DNA of 7,620 nt from NCBI GenBank assembly GCA_030740295.1, contig JASLXP010000580.1:1-7620 (forward strand), read 5' to 3'. The position numbers were made by a program, and so were the translations under genes. The notes beneath the pieces were generated by a model. That model did no database searches, was not told the DNA's origin, and saw only the letters and a program-made list of their open reading frames with translations. Source of the stretch: Planctomycetota bacterium (GTDB taxonomy: Bacteria > Planctomycetota > PUPC01 > JACPCR01). Of the stretch, positions 1 through 5,988 are shown in pieces; position 1 is the stretch's first letter; each line of letters begins with the position of its first letter.

Positions 1-126
1 CAGTTATCGCATAAGAGTGATGGCAAATCTCAAAAGTCAGCCAGCCATCCTCGACAAGAAGGGGAGACCTGAACACACCAGACCCGCGAGCGCCTGTGTC
101 GGCGAATCTGATGACAGCATCAACCT

Positions 127-131
127 GGAGG
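127..131 (+). promoter_or_regulatory. Ribosome binding site setting the start of the first sulfatase
   Basis: A perfect GGAGG lies 9 nt before the ATG at 141. The in-frame ATG at 96 lies upstream of this site and would put 15 residues in front of the signal peptide. The site therefore favours the start at 141. Confidence 0.75.
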
Positions 132-140
132 AAACTACAT

Positions 141-1688
141 ATGAGCAGATTTGATTTCTTTAAGGGCGTCACAGCAACCCTGGTGATCCTGTTGTTTATC
201 GGACACGGCCCTGGATATGTTCATGCAGAGCACCCGAATGTCATCCTGGTGATGGCAGACGATCTGGGGATTGGAGACGTCTCCCCGACAAACGCCGAGT
301 GCAAGATCAAAACACCACACCTGCAGAAGATGGCGGACGAGGGGCTGACTTTCCTCGACGCGCATACCACGAGTTCCGTCTGCACACCGACACGCTACGG
401 CCTGTTGACCGGACGGTACAACTGGCGCTCGCGCCTCGCGCGGGGCGTGCTCAGCGGACGAAGCAATCACCTCATCCCCGCAGACCGGCCGACGCTCGGA
501 CACCTGCTGCACAAGGCCGGCTATCACACCGCGATGATCGGCAAGTGGCACCTTGGTTGGGACTGGGCTCGCGACGGTAAGAAGATCGATTTCACCAAAC
601 CCGTCAGGAACGGCCCCGACATTAACGGCTTCGATCAGTACTACGGACACTGCGGCTCGCTGGACATGCCGCCTTACGTCTGGGTCGACACGGGCAAAAT
701 CACCGCGCAGCCCGATCGGGAAGAAGGCGTCAGCAAGAAAGAAGACCGTTACGGCTGGTATCGCAAGGGGCCGATCGGATCGGATTTCAAAATTCCCGAA
801 GTGCTGCCGCATCTGTTCGACAAATCGGTGGCGTATGTGAAATCCCGCGCTGAGCAGGCGAAGAATGGCAAGCCGTTCTTCCTGTATCTGCCACTGCCCG
901 CGCCGCACACGCCGATCGTTCCTGTGCCGCCGTTCAAAGACGCAAGCGCGCTGAATCCTTACGCGGACTTCGTCATGCAGATGGATCATCACATGGGCCA
1001 ACTGCTGAGCGCGGTAAAGGAAGCCGGACTCGATGACAACACGCTCGTCATCTTCACCAGCGACAACGGCTGTTCACCCGAGGGCAACTTCCAACTCCTG
1101 CAGAGTAAGGGCCACTACCCGAGCGCGATCTACCGCGGTCACAAAGCCGATATCTACGAAGGCGGTCACCGCGTGCCGTTTATCGCGCGCTGGCCAGGCC
1201 AGATTAAAGGTGGCGGCAAGACCAACGCGCTCGCGTGCCTGACCGACGTGTACGCCACGCTGGAGCAGATCACCGGTCAGCAGAAACAGGCCCTTGGCGG
1301 CGAGGACGGCTACAGCCTCGTGCCGGTTTTCAAGGGAGAGTCGAGCTCAGGTCGCGACACGCTGATCAGTCACTCGATTGGCGGGTCGTTCGCCATCCGG
1401 CAGGGCTCGTGGAAGCTGTGCCTCTCCGCCGGCAGCGGCGGCTGGAGCGCTCCGCGAGAAAGGGACGCCAAGAAGCAGGGGCTGCCACCGATGCAGCTAT
1501 TTAATCTAGCCGATGACCCGGCTGAAAAAAAGAACCTGGTGAAGGACAATCCGGAGAAGGTCAACACACTATTGAAACTGCTTGACGAAGATGTGCGCAA
1601 TGGCCGTAGCACGCCGGGCGAGAAGGTGAGCAACGACAGGGATGTAAAGTTCCTGCCCAGAGGCGTGACGATCTCGGCAGGCGCATGA
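141..1688 (+). CDS. Exported arylsulfatase (type I, formylglycine-dependent)
   Basis: This is a sulfatase of the alkaline-phosphatase fold that would hydrolyse sulfate esters, probably on a glycan, in the periplasm or outside the cell. From the ATG at 141 it is 515 residues. Residues 1-29 form a signal peptide (Lys8, a hydrophobic stretch ending LLFI, cleavage likely after VHA before EHP). The metal-binding pair D40-D41 sits in MADDLG. The active-site signature C-T-P-T-R starts at C81, the residue converted to formylglycine. K135 and H137 lie in GKWHLG, H256 in PAPHTP, and the second metal pair D308-N309 in FTSDNG. The GHRVP motif and the C-terminal LFNLADDPAEKKNL tail are typical of arylsulfatase A-like enzymes. 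All core residues are present, so the enzyme should be active if matured. The substrate cannot be read from the sequence. An in-frame ATG at 96 is possible but would bury the signal peptide. The gene converges on the cupin gene. Confidence 0.93.
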   Translation: MSRFDFFKGVTATLVILLFIGHGPGYVHAEHPNVILVMADDLGIGDVSPTNAECKIKTPHLQKMADEGLTFLDAHTTSSVCTPTRYGLLTGRYNWRSRLARGVLSGRSNHLIPADRPTLGHLLHKAGYHTAMIGKWHLGWDWARDGKKIDFTKPVRNGPDINGFDQYYGHCGSLDMPPYVWVDTGKITAQPDREEGVSKKEDRYGWYRKGPIGSDFKIPEVLPHLFDKSVAYVKSRAEQAKNGKPFFLYLPLPAPHTPIVPVPPFKDASALNPYADFVMQMDHHMGQLLSAVKEAGLDDNTLVIFTSDNGCSPEGNFQLLQSKGHYPSAIYRGHKADIYEGGHRVPFIARWPGQIKGGGKTNALACLTDVYATLEQITGQQKQALGGEDGYSLVPVFKGESSSGRDTLISHSIGGSFAIRQGSWKLCLSAGSGGWSAPRERDAKKQGLPPMQLFNLADDPAEKKNLVKDNPEKVNTLLKLLDEDVRNGRSTPGEKVSNDRDVKFLPRGVTISAGA

Positions 1689-1737
1689 GAGCTCACGGCT
1701 GGCCTGCTCTGGGCAAGGCCCTGAATCCAAAGAAGCC

Positions 1738-1758
1738 TGTAGGATGCGCTGTAGGATG
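1738..1758 (+). repeat. Short tandem direct repeat, TGTAGGATG twice
   Basis: TGTAGGATG occurs at 1738-1746 and again at 1750-1758, separated by CGC, which gives a 12-nt period. It lies 50 bp after the stop of the first sulfatase in the gap between two convergent genes. It may be a decayed tandem repeat or chance. No function can be assigned. Confidence 0.5.
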
Positions 1759-1771
1759 GTCGTGCCGCATA

Positions 1772-1785
1772 AATGAGTTCTCATT
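1772..1785. repeat. Small inverted repeat between convergent genes
   Basis: AATGAG and CTCATT are perfect complements separated by TT, and CCG/CGG at 1765-1767 and 1786-1788 could extend the stem across a bulge. A 2-nt loop is too tight for an ideal hairpin and no U-run follows on either side, so this is not a standard rho-independent terminator. It could still be a weak bidirectional 3'-end structure or a protein-binding site. Confidence 0.35.
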
Positions 1786-1890
1786 CGGAGGGACCATTGG
1801 GCACGTAGTCAGCCGAACAAACAAAGGACAAAATGTATCTGCCGCCAACGGTTCGGCCTCTTTCGGTGGTTCTGCGTGATGCAGGTTGGG

Positions 1891-2682
1891 TTAGTCGAGA
1901 AACCTGTTCCCCAGACGAGCTTCGGCAATCCGTGGATCGACGAAAACGTTGTCATGGATACCGAAAAGTTCTTGGGGAAGCAGGGCCTCTTCAGGACCGG
2001 ATTCTGCACTTGCCGTGGGTTCGTGGCTGTAGCTGGAGAACTCCAGGATCACGGCCCCTTCTTTTCCAGCAGTAAATGCATGGTTTGTGCTTCTCGGCAT
2101 CCAAACCACTTCATCTCCGGCGGAAATCGGCATGTGAAAAGGCGTCAAATCGTGGTAAAAGTGCTCTCTCCCCGGAGGCAAAACAATACCAGAATCTTCC
2201 AGTCGGTGATCTCCGGGTAGATGCGAATCTATCTGCATGAATCCAGATTTTGTATCTTTCTTATTAAGCTCTGCATAGTCTGACTCTGTCCAATCCATGG
2301 AATAAGCCAGATGCATGGTGCCATACATGATGAGATAGCATTCGATCTTTCTCGGATGTTTATGGACGCAGCAGAACTGCCCCTTTTCCACAACCATCAC
2401 CTTCACACAAAGCCCACCCAGACCGATGGATTTCAACCACGCCTTGGGGAACCTTGACATTCCCAAAACATTAAGAAGCTGAAAGATAGCGAATCTTTCA
2501 TAAGCGCTCTTCTGTTTGCTTTTGGGATCGTTGACGTCCTTATAGTCATCAAAAATCAGGCCCGTGTTGTCGTTTACATAACGACTGAAATCGATGTGTG
2601 GGAGACCTTTTTGAGCAAGCTTACAGACTCGTTTCATCCAAGCTTTGTAGGCACTCCGAGTAATACCGTCTTTCCGTCCCAT
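1891..2682 (-). CDS. Cupin protein, possibly a sugar isomerase of D-lyxose-isomerase type
   Basis: This 263-residue protein has no signal peptide and is probably cytoplasmic. It fits cupin motif 1, G(X)5HXH(X)4E(X)6G, exactly: G101, H107, H109, E114 and G121. Motif 2 follows about 70 residues later (G189 to P196 and H201), one residue longer than the consensus. H107, H109, E114 and H201 would bind one divalent metal. The sequence H-K-H-P-R-K-I-E resembles the H-F-H-W-R-K-M-E of bacterial D-lyxose isomerases as I recall them, and the protein ends NRFLD much as those end NRFLE. A keto/aldo sugar isomerase role is therefore reasonable inference, but a dioxygenase or epimerase cupin is not excluded. 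The start is firm: a strong purine-rich RBS precedes the ATG and an in-frame TAG touches it. Its first 80 residues, rich in Lys and Tyr, match no family I recognise. Confidence 0.85.
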   Translation of the reverse strand: MGRKDGITRSAYKAWMKRVCKLAQKGLPHIDFSRYVNDNTGLIFDDYKDVNDPKSKQKSAYERFAIFQLLNVLGMSRFPKAWLKSIGLGGLCVKVMVVEKGQFCCVHKHPRKIECYLIMYGTMHLAYSMDWTESDYAELNKKDTKSGFMQIDSHLPGDHRLEDSGIVLPPGREHFYHDLTPFHMPISAGDEVVWMPRSTNHAFTAGKEGAVILEFSSYSHEPTASAESGPEEALLPQELFGIHDNVFVDPRIAEARLGNRFLD

Positions 2683-2687
2683 CTAAT

Positions 2688-2699
2688 CTCCTCCTCCTC
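2688..2699 (-). promoter_or_regulatory. Ribosome binding site of the cupin gene
   Basis: On the minus strand this reads GAGGAGGAGGAG, a repeated Shine-Dalgarno core ending 5 nt before the ATG at 2682. An in-frame TAG directly before the ATG rules out a longer protein. Confidence 0.7.
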
Positions 2700-2728
2700 A
2701 TACGGGGTATCAATTAACGAAGTTCAGC

Positions 2729-2740
2729 AGGGCGCGCCCT
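2729..2740. promoter_or_regulatory. Perfect 12-bp palindrome, possible operator
   Basis: AGGGCGCGCCCT is its own reverse complement. It lies 46 bp upstream of the cupin start codon, in the range where a repressor site would overlap a promoter. GC-rich palindromes of this length also arise by chance, so operator function is inference. Confidence 0.35.
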
Positions 2741-2843
2741 CGACGTTCTTTCTTTGCAAGTGCGGGCAGCCAAGGCTGGCCTGAAGGATAACGGTCAGAT
2801 CCGTAAATCCCAACTCATTCCCAAATCGACGCTGGGAGTACGA

Positions 2844-2853
2844 CTTCGCGAAG
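2844..2853. promoter_or_regulatory. Perfect 10-bp palindrome, possible operator
   Basis: CTTCGCGAAG is a perfect palindrome 130 bp upstream of the Gfo/Idh/MocA gene. Its half-site differs from that of the palindrome at 2729, so the two are unlikely to bind the same protein. Confidence 0.25.
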
Positions 2854-2880
2854 AACACGGTGACTGAGACGGCTCCGCTT

Positions 2881-2917
2881 CCCCTGGCCGCGCCGGCTCA
2901 ATTCTTGCTGGCAGGGG
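2881..2917. repeat. Imperfect stem with a nested GC-rich hairpin
   Basis: CCCCTG at 2881-2886 pairs with CAGGGG at 2912-2917. Between them GCCG (2887-2890) pairs with CGGC (2894-2897) around CGC. Transcribed towards the Gfo/Idh/MocA gene, it would form a branched structure 67 nt before the start codon. It could be leader RNA structure or the relic of an upstream terminator, but there is no U-run. Confidence 0.3.
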
Positions 2918-2983
2918 TCGCTTCAGAGCTTTCACCTCGACTTAGCAATTGATCTCTATCAACCACTCAACGAGTCTCGACTA

Positions 2984-4051
2984 ATGGACAAACTGCGTGT
3001 CGCGGTCGTCGGATTACGGTTTGGCAGAACCTGGATGAATGGCTTCCTGCGTCACGCACGTTGCGAGCTGGAATGCCTCTGCGATCTGGACACCGTGAAG
3101 CTCGCGCAGATGGCAGACGAGGCTGGCCCTCGGTTCACCACGACGGACTTGGATGCGGTCATCAGTTGCGACACCGTCGACGCGGTGGCTCTGTTCACTC
3201 CGGCCCCGCTTCATGGGGAGCAGTCCATCGCGCTCCTGGAGGCAGGTAAACATCTGCTGAGCGCCGTTCCGGCCGCTCTGACGATCGAACAGTGCCGGCG
3301 ACTTGTGACCGCGGCTCGCGATTCAGGCCGCGTGTACATGATGGCCGAGAACTGGCCCTATGAGCCCAGCGTACTCAAAGCCCAGGAGCTCTACCGAGAC
3401 GGCAAGCTGGGCAGGATCTACTATGGCGAGGCGGAGTATCTGCATCACATGGAGTCTTCCTGGTTCGACGCGGAGGGGCACCCCGCCTGGCGTCATGACT
3501 TCCCGCCGCTGCTCTACCCGACCCACGGACTCGGCCCGTATCTCCATCTGACCGGCGACCGCTTTGTCGAAGTCACCGGGTATGCGGTGTCCGGCGAGCG
3601 GCCACCGGGAACAGAAACAGAGACCGACTGGCTCCAACTCGCGGTGTTGCGTTCCGAGAGGGGCACGTTGTTCAAGCTCATGAACTCATTCTGCAACGTG
3701 CACCCTGGCGGCCACTACCTGTCGCTCTACGGCGATCGCGGCAGCTTCGAGACCGGACGAGGCAAGGAGGGCCGGTTCGTCGCCACCTACTGGAGTCACG
3801 AGGACGAACCGGTGGAGATGCATCGGGAGAAGTGCGAGTACCCGCCACTGCCCGAATACGTGGAGGGCATGGGTGGCCACGCCGGCCCTGCCGTCAGGAT
3901 CGTAGAGGACTTCACGCGAGCCGCGCTGGATGGTGAGCCATCGACGATCGATGTGGGCCTCGCCGCGAATATGACGCTCCCCGGGATCTGCGCAGTGGAA
4001 TCGATCAAGACTGGCCGCACCGTCGAGATACCCGATCCAGCCGCGTGGTAG
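2984..4051 (+). CDS. Gfo/Idh/MocA-family protein with GH109-like motifs
   Basis: This 355-residue protein has an N-terminal Rossmann domain (beta strand VAVVG, G10-L-R-F-G14, with R12 where the classic GxGxxG has Gly) followed by the alpha/beta substrate domain of the Gfo/Idh/MocA superfamily. It would bind NAD(P) tightly or as co-substrate. The usual catalytic EKP motif is replaced by AVPAALT, and MMAEN follows where many family members have a substrate-pocket strand. Y178-P-T-H-G-L-G-P185 matches the motif I know from the GH109 alpha-N-acetylgalactosaminidase group, whose members cleave glycosides by an NAD-dependent oxidation, elimination and re-reduction route. H181 would be the key base. 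Unlike many GH109 enzymes it has no Tat or Sec signal and is shorter, so a cytoplasmic glycosidase or a plain sugar dehydrogenase are both possible. There is no clear Shine-Dalgarno before the ATG. It is divergent from the cupin gene. Confidence 0.88.
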   Translation: MDKLRVAVVGLRFGRTWMNGFLRHARCELECLCDLDTVKLAQMADEAGPRFTTTDLDAVISCDTVDAVALFTPAPLHGEQSIALLEAGKHLLSAVPAALTIEQCRRLVTAARDSGRVYMMAENWPYEPSVLKAQELYRDGKLGRIYYGEAEYLHHMESSWFDAEGHPAWRHDFPPLLYPTHGLGPYLHLTGDRFVEVTGYAVSGERPPGTETETDWLQLAVLRSERGTLFKLMNSFCNVHPGGHYLSLYGDRGSFETGRGKEGRFVATYWSHEDEPVEMHREKCEYPPLPEYVEGMGGHAGPAVRIVEDFTRAALDGEPSTIDVGLAANMTLPGICAVESIKTGRTVEIPDPAAW

Positions 4052-4143
4052 GTTGAGCCAAAAATCCAGTTTTCATGCAGGTCTGATGCTTATTGCGTTG
4101 TCTTGCCCGCCGTTTGTTTGAGATTGTTGCCGAACGTCACACA

Positions 4144-4395
4144 TCACGGGGCAGGCTCAACAGAATTCTCTTTCATCCACTGGGCGTACTTCGATCTGTC
4201 AAACAACTCCAACTGCCCGGAGCGGTTGTAACCGCCCATCTGAGTTCCCCTGCCCGCCCAGATTGGATAACGCGCGAAGACTTCACCGCGGCCTGTTGCA
4301 CGAGGGACTTCTATCCGCTGCGGGGCACCCTCGACATGTGGACCAAGATCGGGTGGGATCCTAAGAAGGACACGCCAGCGATGGCAATCCCTGCA
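4144..4395 (-). pseudogene. Unidentified C-terminal coding remnant
   Basis: On the minus strand a frame stays open for 83 codons from just after a TGA (4396-4398) to a TGA at 4144-4146. It has no proper start codon at its head. Its last 40 or so residues look like real protein, including ARYPIWAGRG, GYNRSGQLELFDRSKYAQW and a C-terminal MKENSVEPAP, with balanced composition and ordinary codon choice. I do not recognise the family; it does not resemble the end of the alpha/beta hydrolases whose start lies just upstream. It is in a frame one base back from that gene, and the two open frames overlap at 4311-4395. A gene tail brought here by a deletion is the simplest reading. A single-base indel in one longer gene is the alternative. 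Confidence 0.45.
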
Positions 4396-4646
4396 TCAAG
4401 AAACTGGTTGAACATCCAGTCCTCTGCTCCACCTGGAAGTCCTTTGCCAAGCATGGGCGCGTAGAGGGCCCATGGCGTCTTTCCTTCAGTTTTCTTGTCC
4501 GTCGGAATGACGAAAGCGGGCCGGCCGTCGACCTTGAATGCCTCACGGCGTTGAGAGGGTGGTTCTATTGCAGTTTCGCTCATCACGTAGGTCCACGGAA
4601 CAAGAATGCAGCAGCAGAGCCCAACCGTTTTATGGAATTCAATCAT
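4311..4646 (-). pseudogene. Truncated exported alpha/beta hydrolase (N-terminal fragment)
   Basis: The frame gives 111 residues. Residues 1 to about 23 form a signal peptide (Lys6, then a hydrophobic run with three Cys, and VMS before ETA). Then come FKVDGRPAFVIP and TPWALYAPMLGKGLPGGAEDWMF, followed by AGIAIAGV. As I recall the planctomycete alpha/beta-hydrolase family that starts this way, AIAG(I/V) is followed by DVGESYGSP and some 200 more residues including the nucleophile serine. Here homology stops at GV (about 4371) and the frame ends 20 codons later. The catalytic triad is missing, so the product cannot be an active hydrolase. It has a good RBS (AAGGA 8 nt before the ATG) and starts 12 nt after the SUMF gene stop, so it would be translated from the same transcript. 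Confidence 0.7.
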
Positions 4647-4658
4647 CTTTCGTCCTTG

Positions 4659-5648
4659 CTAGAAATACCGAGGCAGCATCTTCGAAGCCATCTTACGGAG
4701 TTCTTCGATGGCTCCCTTGCGCGCCTTGGCTCTTCCCTTTGCTTCCTTGTATGCCTGCGACTGAAAGTATCCCTGTGGTGGGACCCAGACGGTTCGGAAG
4801 CCGATGTGGTAATAGGTTTCGGCAGGTTTCAGGCCGAAGCGTTTGGCGCATCCGTAGGCGTGAATGGCGTGATAGAACGAGCCGCCACGAAGGCAGCCGT
4901 TCTCGTGGCCCATGTATGACAGCAGACGATCTCGTTCCGGGTTGTTGGGGTAAGGCTCGTGCCAGTCGCGTGTCCATTCATACACATTGCCGGACATGTC
5001 CAGGCAGCCGTAGGGCGAGGCGCCTTTCGGCTTGCTACCAACGGGTTGAAACATCGTGGGCTTGTGTGTCTTCAGATTGACAAAGACCCCTCGCTCAGCG
5101 GTCGGCAGCTCGTTGCCCCAGGGATACAGCCTGCCGTCCGTTCCTCTCGCCGCTTTTTCCCATTGCTCCTCTGAAGGGAGCTGCTTTCCCGCCCAGTTGG
5201 CATATTTCTGCGCTTCTCCCCACAGCACGCGCACCACGGGATAGAGGCCAAACTCTCCGGGCTGCTTTTCGATGGGCGACTTCCTGCGCTTGTCCGCCGA
5301 CTTGAACCCAGACGCCCGAACGAAACGGTTCCAGCGCTCGTTGGTCACCTCGTACTTGTCGATGAAGAATCCGCCAGCCCATACTTTTCGACGGGGAAAC
5401 CATTCTTCGGCTGCGATCTGGTGGTAGTCCTTGTATCCCAGCTTCGCTGCCAGTTTCTCTGCTTCAGGTTTGTCCATGCCCATGATGAACCAACCGGCCG
5501 GAACGTAAACCATGAGGGCAGAATCAACGGGATGGACAATTTCAGTACCCGCTTCGACCTCACCGGATACCGGTGGAGTCTCCGCTACACCATGTGCGAC
5601 ACAGACGGACAGAAGCAGAGCATCCCGTATGGCTTGTTGGAAGGGCAA
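4659..5648 (-). CDS. Exported SUMF/FGE-sulfatase-domain protein, probably not a true FGE
   Basis: This 329-residue protein starts at TTG; a TGA lies six codons upstream in frame and the first ATG would remove the signal peptide. Residues 1-22 look like a signal peptide (LLLSVCVAHGVA before ETPP). The domain runs from about 45 to 288 with the family landmarks VPAGWFIMG, F-F-I-D-K-Y-E-V-T-N, LPSEEQWEKAARG, YPWGN, PYGCLDMSGNVYEWTRDW (212-229), C252-L-R-G-G-S-F258 and I282-G-F-R. In genuine formylglycine-generating enzymes GGSY is followed by Cys at +2 and +7, which bind copper. Here those positions are His260 and Tyr265; the only nearby Cys is C267. FGE activity is therefore unlikely despite the sulfatase neighbours; a binding or structural role is more probable. 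The C-terminal 35 residues are a Lys/Arg/Ala-rich helix. The hydrolase fragment follows 12 nt downstream, as in an operon. Confidence 0.9.
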   Translation of the reverse strand: MPFQQAIRDALLLSVCVAHGVAETPPVSGEVEAGTEIVHPVDSALMVYVPAGWFIMGMDKPEAEKLAAKLGYKDYHQIAAEEWFPRRKVWAGGFFIDKYEVTNERWNRFVRASGFKSADKRRKSPIEKQPGEFGLYPVVRVLWGEAQKYANWAGKQLPSEEQWEKAARGTDGRLYPWGNELPTAERGVFVNLKTHKPTMFQPVGSKPKGASPYGCLDMSGNVYEWTRDWHEPYPNNPERDRLLSYMGHENGCLRGGSFYHAIHAYGCAKRFGLKPAETYYHIGFRTVWVPPQGYFQSQAYKEAKGRAKARKGAIEELRKMASKMLPRYF

Positions 5649-5722
5649 CTGAAGAAATTCCTTTCAGGAGAAGAAGCCAGTAATCTGCCCCCTCAGACTA
5701 AACAACCAGGAAAGGGAACTCA
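5649..5722. promoter_or_regulatory. Short divergent intergenic region with two ribosome binding sites
   Basis: These 74 bp separate the SUMF gene (-) from the sulfatase relic (+). AAAGGA on the minus strand (5659-5664) lies 10 nt before the TTG and supports that unusual start. GGAAAGGGA (5709-5717) lies 5 nt before the ATG at 5723. Promoters for both directions should lie here or inside the genes; none stands out. Confidence 0.45.
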
Positions 5723-5974
5723 ATGAACAGTCAGTGGCACACCATCCTCTTTCTGCTGTCATCTCCAGCATATGCCGCGCCTCTAATCAAGCCTCTCTCA
5801 ACTGCACCAACGCTCCACGATCTCACCAACGACCCGGACGAACTGATCAACGTCGTGCACGATCCGGGGTACCAGGAAGCGCGCAGGCAACTGATGAAGG
5901 AAATGATGCACCGGGTCATGCTGCAGGAATTCCCGCTCCCACCGCGGGACCTGCTGGTGATAGGGGCGCATTAG
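5723..5974 (+). pseudogene. Sulfatase relic: signal peptide joined to the C-terminal tail
   Basis: An 83-residue intact frame. Residues 1-18 are a signal peptide (ILFLLSSPAYA before APL). From residue 31, LHDLTNDPDELINVVHDP matches the conserved C-terminal tail of type I sulfatases, and the two full sulfatases here have LFNLADDPAEKKNL and LYNLENDPEEVHNL. EARRQLMKEMMHRVM and the ending LPPRDLLVIGAH also read as a sulfatase terminus. About 400 residues that should lie between are missing, including both metal sites and the Cys signature, so it cannot be a sulfatase. The junction falls around residues 20-30 and preserves the frame. The RBS is good, and the next sulfatase starts 14 nt after its stop, so it may be translated as a small secreted peptide or serve only as a leader for the next gene. 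An in-frame deletion is the simplest origin. Confidence 0.75.
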
Positions 5975-5977
5975 CAG

Positions 5978-5986
5978 AAGGAAAGG
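5978..5986 (+). promoter_or_regulatory. Ribosome binding site of the second sulfatase
   Basis: AAGGAAAGG overlaps the 14-nt gap after the sulfatase relic; its AAGGA core ends 6 nt before the ATG at 5989. This fixes the start, because the frame stays open upstream with no other well-placed start codon. Confidence 0.65.
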
Positions 5987-5988
5987 TC

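Larger units (their letters stand above)
2683..2983. promoter_or_regulatory. Divergent intergenic control region
   Basis: These 301 bp separate two genes that read away from each other, so promoters for both should lie here. I could not find a convincing -35/-10 pair for either direction. The region contains two perfect palindromes and one longer imperfect stem, annotated separately. An open frame covers 2718-2867 on the plus strand but has no good start and no recognisable homology. Confidence 0.5.

Noticed and set aside
1..95. Possible 3' end of an upstream gene
   Set aside because: A frame is open for about 23 codons from the window edge to a TGA near 70, but it is too short and carries no recognisable sequence.
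96..140. Longer start for the first sulfatase at the ATG at 96
   Set aside because: It would place 15 residues before the signal peptide, and the GGAGG at 127-131 fits the ATG at 141.
135..1001. 288-codon open frame on the minus strand
   Set aside because: It lies wholly inside the well-supported first sulfatase, has an Arg/His/Val-rich composition typical of antisense shadow frames, and shows no recognisable motif.
1876..2220. 114-codon open frame on the plus strand
   Set aside because: It is antisense to the cupin gene, which has exact family motifs and a strong RBS.
2718..2867. 50-codon open frame in the divergent region
   Set aside because: There is no start codon with an RBS and no recognisable similarity; the neighbouring frame is open over part of the same stretch too, as expected by chance in GC-rich DNA.
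4052..4143. Possible terminator between the GH109-like gene and the minus-strand remnant
   Set aside because: No stem followed by a T-run could be found on either strand.
4093..4464. 123-codon open frame on the plus strand
   Set aside because: The minus strand here carries recognisable hydrolase sequence and a coding-like tail, and the plus-strand product matches nothing and lacks a good RBS.
4538..5080. 180-codon open frame on the plus strand
   Set aside because: It overlaps the SUMF gene antisense and the product is rich in Arg, Ser and Cys with no domain.
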